Source: Seriola aureovittata
Lineage: Eukaryota; Chordata; Actinopteri; Carangiformes; Carangidae
DNA length: 64,000 nucleotides
Assembly: GCF_021018895.1 (NCBI RefSeq)
Contig: NC_079372.1
Location: 21,285,237-21,349,236, forward strand
Reading direction: 5' to 3'
Numbering within the stretch: position 1 is the stretch's first letter; the number at the start of each line of letters is the position of its first letter. Positions 59,759 through 64,000 of this stretch are shown here, in pieces. Made by a program: the position numbers and the translations under genes. The notes beneath the pieces were generated by a model. The model was not told where the DNA came from and searched no databases. It worked only from the letters and a program-made list of their open reading frames with translations.

Positions 59759-62700
59759 CGTCATCGTATAATAAGGCATAAAAAGTCATAGCATAGTATT
59801 GCATGAAAAGTCATAAAAACGACATAATATAGTAAGGCATAAAAAGTTCATAGTATAGTAAGGCATAAAAAGTCATGAAAACGACATAATATAGTAAGGC
59901 ATAAAAAGTTCATAGTATAGTAAGGCATAAAAAGTAATAGTATAGTAAGACATAAAAAGTCATGAAAACGACATAGTATAGTAAGGCATAAAAGTCATAA
60001 AAACATCATAGTATAGTAAGGCATAAAAAGTCATAGTATAGTGAGGGATAAAAAGTCATAAAAACGACACAGTATAGTAAGGCATAAAACGTCATCGTTT
60101 ACTAAGGCATAAAAAATTATAAAAACGACAAAGTATAGTAAGGCCAAAAAAATCATGAAAATTCATAGTATAGTAAGGCATAAAAAGTCATAGTATAGTG
60201 AGGCATAAAAAGTCACAGTATAGTAAGGCATAAAAAGTTATAGCATAGTAAGGCATGAAAAGTCATTAAAACGACACAGTATAGTAAGGCATAAAAGGTC
60301 ATAGTTTAATAAGGCATAAAAAGATATAGTATAGTAAGGCATAAAAAGTCGTAAAAACGACAAAGTATAGTAAGGCACAAAAAGTCATGAAAATTCATAG
60401 TATAGTAAGGCATAAAATGTTCATAGTATAGTAAGGCATAAAAAGTCACAGTATAGTAAGGCATAAAAAGTTATAGCATAGTAAGGCATGAAAAGTCATA
60501 AAAACGACATAGTATAGTAAGGCATAAAAGGTTATAGTATAGTAAGGCATAAAAAGTCATAAAAACGTCATAGTATAGTTAGGCATAAAAAGTCATCGTT
60601 TAATAAGGCATAAAAAGACATACTATAGTAAGGCATAAAAAGTCATAAAAACGTCATAGTATAGTAAGGCATAAAAAGTCATAAAAACGACGTTTTGTAG
60701 TAAGGCATAAAAAGTCATGAAAACGACAGTATATTGAGGCATAACAAGTTCATAGTATAGTGAGGCATAAAAAGTCACAGTATAGTAAGGCATAAAAAGT
60801 CACAAAACATCATAGTATAGTAAGGCATAAAAAGTCATAGTATAGTAAGGCATTAAAAGTCATAAAAACGACATAGTATCGTAAGGTATAAAAAGTAATA
60901 GTGTTGAAAGGCATGAAAAGTATTAAAAACGTCATAGTATAATAAGGCATAAAAAGTCATAGCATAGTAAGGGATAAAAAGTCATAAAAACGACACAGTA
61001 TAGTAAGGCATAAAAAGTCATTGTTTAATAAGGCATAAAAAGATATAGTATAGTAAGGCATAAAAAATTATAAAAACGACAAAGTATAGTAAGGCACAAA
61101 AAGTCATGAAAATTCATAATATAGTAAGGTATAAAATGTTCATAGTATAGTAAGGCATAAAAAGTCATAGTATAGTAAGGCATAAAAAGTCATAGTATAG
61201 TAAGGCATAAAAAGTTATATTATAGTAAGGCATTAAAAGTCATAAAAACGACATAGTATAGTAAGGCATAAAAAGTAATAGTGATGAAAGGGATGAAAAG
61301 TCATAAAAATGTCATAGTATAATAAGGCATAAAAAGTCTCAAAAAGTCATAGTATAGTAAGGCATAAAAAGTCATAGTATAGTAATGCATTAAAAGTCAT
61401 AAAAACGACATAGTATCGTAAGGCATAAAAAGTAATAGTGTTGAAAGGCATGAAAAGTATTAAAAACGTCATAGTATAATAAGGCTTAAAAAGTCATAGT
61501 ATAGTAAGGGATAAAAAGTCATAAATACGATAGAGTATAGTGAGGCATAAAAAGTTATAGTATAGTTTGGCATAAAAAGTCATAAAAACGACACAGTATA
61601 GTAAGGCATAAAAGGTCATAGTTTAATAAGGCATAAAAAGATATAGTATAGTAAGGCATAAAAAGTCATAGTATAGTTAGGCATAAAAAAGTCATAGTAT
61701 AGTAAGGCATAAAAAGTCACAAAAAGTCATAGTATAGTAAGGCATAAAAAGTATATAGTATAGTAAGGCATAAAAAGTCATAGTATAGTAAGGCATAAAA
61801 AGTCATAAAAAGTCACAGTATGTAAAGGCATAAAAAGTCATAATATAGTAAGGCATGAAAAGTCATAAAAACAACATAGTATAATAAGGCATAAAAAGTA
61901 ATAGCGTAATAATGCATAAAAAGTCATAAAAACATCATAGTATAGTAAGGCATAACAAGTTCATAGTATAGTGAGGCATAAAAAGTCACAGTATAGTAAG
62001 GCATAAAAAGTCACAAAAAGTCATAGTATAATAAGGCATAAAAAGTTCATGGTATAGTAAGGCATAAAAAGTCATAGTATAGTAAGGCATAAAAAGTCAT
62101 AAAAAGTACATAGTATAGTAAGGCATAAAAAGTCATAGCATAGTATGGCATGAAAAGTCATAAAAACGAAATAGTGTAGTCAGGCATAAAAAGTACATAG
62201 TATAGTAAGGCATAAAAAGTAATAGTATACTAAGGCATAAAAAGTCATAAAAAGTCACAGTATAGTAAGGCATAAAAAGTTCATAGTATAGTAAGGCATA
62301 AAAAGTTATAGTATAGTAAGTCATAAAAAGTCATAAAAAGTCATAGTATAGTAAGACATAAAAAGTAATAGTATAGTGAGGCATTTAAAGTCATAAAAAC
62401 TTCATCGTATAATAAGGCATAAAAATTCATAAAAACGTCATAGTATAGTATGGTATAAAACATCATAGTAAAGTAAGTTCTAAAAAGTCATACTATATTA
62501 AGGCATAAAAAGTCATAAAAATGACGTAGTATAGTATTGCATAAAAAGTCATAAAAAAGTCATAGTATAGTAAGGCATAAAAAGTCATAGTATAGTAAGA
62601 CATAAAAAGTCATAAAAACGACATGGTATATCAAGGCATAACAAGTTCATAGTATAGTTAGGCATAAAACGTCATTGTATAGTGAGGCATAAAAAGTCAC

Positions 62701-64000
62701 AAAAAGTCATAGTATAGTAATCATAAAAAGTCATAAAAAGTTATAGTATAGTAAGGCATGAAAAGTCATAAAAACGACATAGTATAATAAGGCATAAAAA
62801 TTCATAAAAACGTCATAGTATAGTATAGTATAAAACGTCATAGTAAAGTAAGACATGAAAAATCATAAAAACGTCATAGTAAAGTAAGTTATAAAAAAGT
62901 CATAGTATAGTAAGGCATAAAAAGTCATAAAAACATCATAGTATAATAAGGCATAAAAAGTCATAGTATAGTAAGCCATAAAATGTCATAAAAATTCATA
63001 GTTTAGTAAGGCATAAAAAGACATAGTATAGTAAGGCATAAAAGGTCATAGTATAGTAAGGCAGAAAAAGTCATGAAAAGTCATAGTATAGTAAGGCATC
63101 AAAAGTTCATAGTATAGTAAGGCATAAAAAGTCATAGTATAGTAAGACATGAAAAATCATAAAAACGTCATAGTATAGTAAGTTATAAAAAGTCATAGTA
63201 TAGTAAGGCATAAAAAGTCATAAAAATGACGTAGTATAGTATTGCATAAAAAGTCATAAAAAAGTCATAGTATAGTAAGGCATAAAGCGTCATAGTATAG
63301 TATGGCATAAAAAGTCATAAAAACGACACAGTATAGTAAGGCATGAAAAGTCATAGTATAGTAAGGCATACAAATTCAAAAAAACAACATAATATAGTAA
63401 GGCATACAAAGTCATAAAAACGTTATAGTATATAAAGGCATAAAAAGTGATAAAAACATCATAAAATATAAAGGCATAAAAAGTCATAGTATAGCAAGGC
63501 ATAAAAAGTCATAAAAACGATAGAGTATAGTAAGCCATAAAAAGTCATAAAAACGTCATAGTATAATAAGGTATAAAAAGTCATAGTATAGCAAGGCATA
63601 AAAAGTCATAAAAAGTCATAGTATAGCAAGGCATAAAAAGTCATAAAAATGACGGTATAGTAAGGCATTAAAAGTCTTAGTATCGTAAGGCATAAAAAGT
63701 CATACTATAGTATGGAATAAAAAGTCATAAAAACGACACAGTATAGTAAGGCATGAAAAGTCATAGTATAGTAAGGCATACAAATTCAAAAAAACGACAT
63801 AATATAGTAAGGCATAAAAAGTCATAAAAACGTCATAGTATATAAAGGCATAAAAAGTCATAAAAACGTCATAGTATATAAAGGCATAAAAAGTGATAAA
63901 AACGTCATAGTATAGTAAGGCATAAAAAGTCATAGTATAGTAAGGCATAAAAAGTCATAAAAACGTCATAGTATATTAAGGCATAAAAAGTCATAAAAAG

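Larger units (their letters stand above)
54120..64000. repeat. Nested A-rich satellite/minisatellite array, 25/36-bp units, at least 9.9 kb
   Basis: The basic unit is a 15-bp header, AGTATAGTAAGGCAT, followed by a 10-bp module, AAAAAGTCAT (25 bp in all). A longer unit adds an 11-bp module, AAAAACGACAT or AAAAACGTCAT (36 bp). About 300 or more units lie in the same orientation up to the window edge. The left boundary is gradual: 54120-54250 is more diverged (AATAAGACATAAAAAAG). The unit has about 48% A on the + strand. Variants include CATAAAATGTTCAT, TATATATAGGCAT, AGGAATAAAAAG and GAAACAGTATATTAAGG; these mark higher-order repeats. The antisense Tyr/Met/Phe-rich frames are repeat artefacts. 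The array is not a CRISPR: there are no unique spacers and the genome is eukaryotic. Confidence 0.97.

Noticed and set aside
54554..63948. Antisense Tyr/Met/Phe-rich open frames in the right-hand 10 kb
   Set aside because: They are translations of the satellite: 36-bp units stay in frame by chance because 36 is divisible by three, and frames break at 25-bp units. They show no conserved domain, and two are identical because of the 858-bp duplication.
54120..64000. CRISPR-like array
   Set aside because: Repeats are contiguous without unique spacers, lengths vary by modules, and the genome is a vertebrate's.

Overview
The window is nuclear DNA from a ray-finned fish, most likely a percomorph teleost. 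The evidence is vertebrate genes with short GT-AG introns, many (CA/GT)n microsatellites, and teleost-type MITEs such as the AGGTCCCATATT family. There are no bacterial or viral genes. Three genes lie head to tail on the + strand. All exon coordinates here were read by hand from splice sites, reading phase and protein similarity.

1-6.15 kb is intergenic, with simple repeats and dispersed repeats but no recognisable exon. 6.15-16.7 kb is rbbp8nl, a CtIP N-terminal-like protein: an untranslated first exon near 6.4 kb, 13 coding exons (8416-14342) encoding about 604 residues, an N-terminal coiled coil and a central PLDLS CtBP-binding motif. 16.7-20.0 kb is intergenic and holds a large inverted-repeat element inside an older repeat. 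20.0-40.7 kb is hck, a Src-family kinase: an untranslated exon near 20.2 kb, an 8.4-kb first intron rich in mobile elements, 12 coding exons (28689-37951, 503 residues) and a long 3' UTR carrying a MITE. 40.9-53.9 kb is tm9sf4, a nine-pass Golgi/endosomal protein: 18 coding exons (40890-50862, 644 residues) and a 3-kb 3' UTR.

From about 54.12 kb to the end of the window there is almost nothing but an A-rich satellite. It is built from a 15-bp header plus one or two 10-11-bp modules, giving 25- and 36-bp units. These units are organised into higher-order repeats of 280/305/330 bp and an 858-bp tandem duplication. The array runs off the right edge, so its true size is unknown. It begins only about 210 bp after the last tm9sf4 poly(A) signal.

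The three genes are not a functional operon. hck (myeloid signalling) and tm9sf4 (membrane-protein sorting, phagocytosis) are also neighbours in the same order in human 20q11.21. From memory, human RBBP8NL lies elsewhere on 20q (20q13.33). The most interesting non-genic features are the nested satellite, UG-repeat-flanked splice acceptors in rbbp8nl and tm9sf4, PU.1-like sites around hck, a YY1-type motif on the tm9sf4 start codon, and a TTAA-flanked piggyBac-type MITE with related copies. I found no convincing novel multi-gene system.
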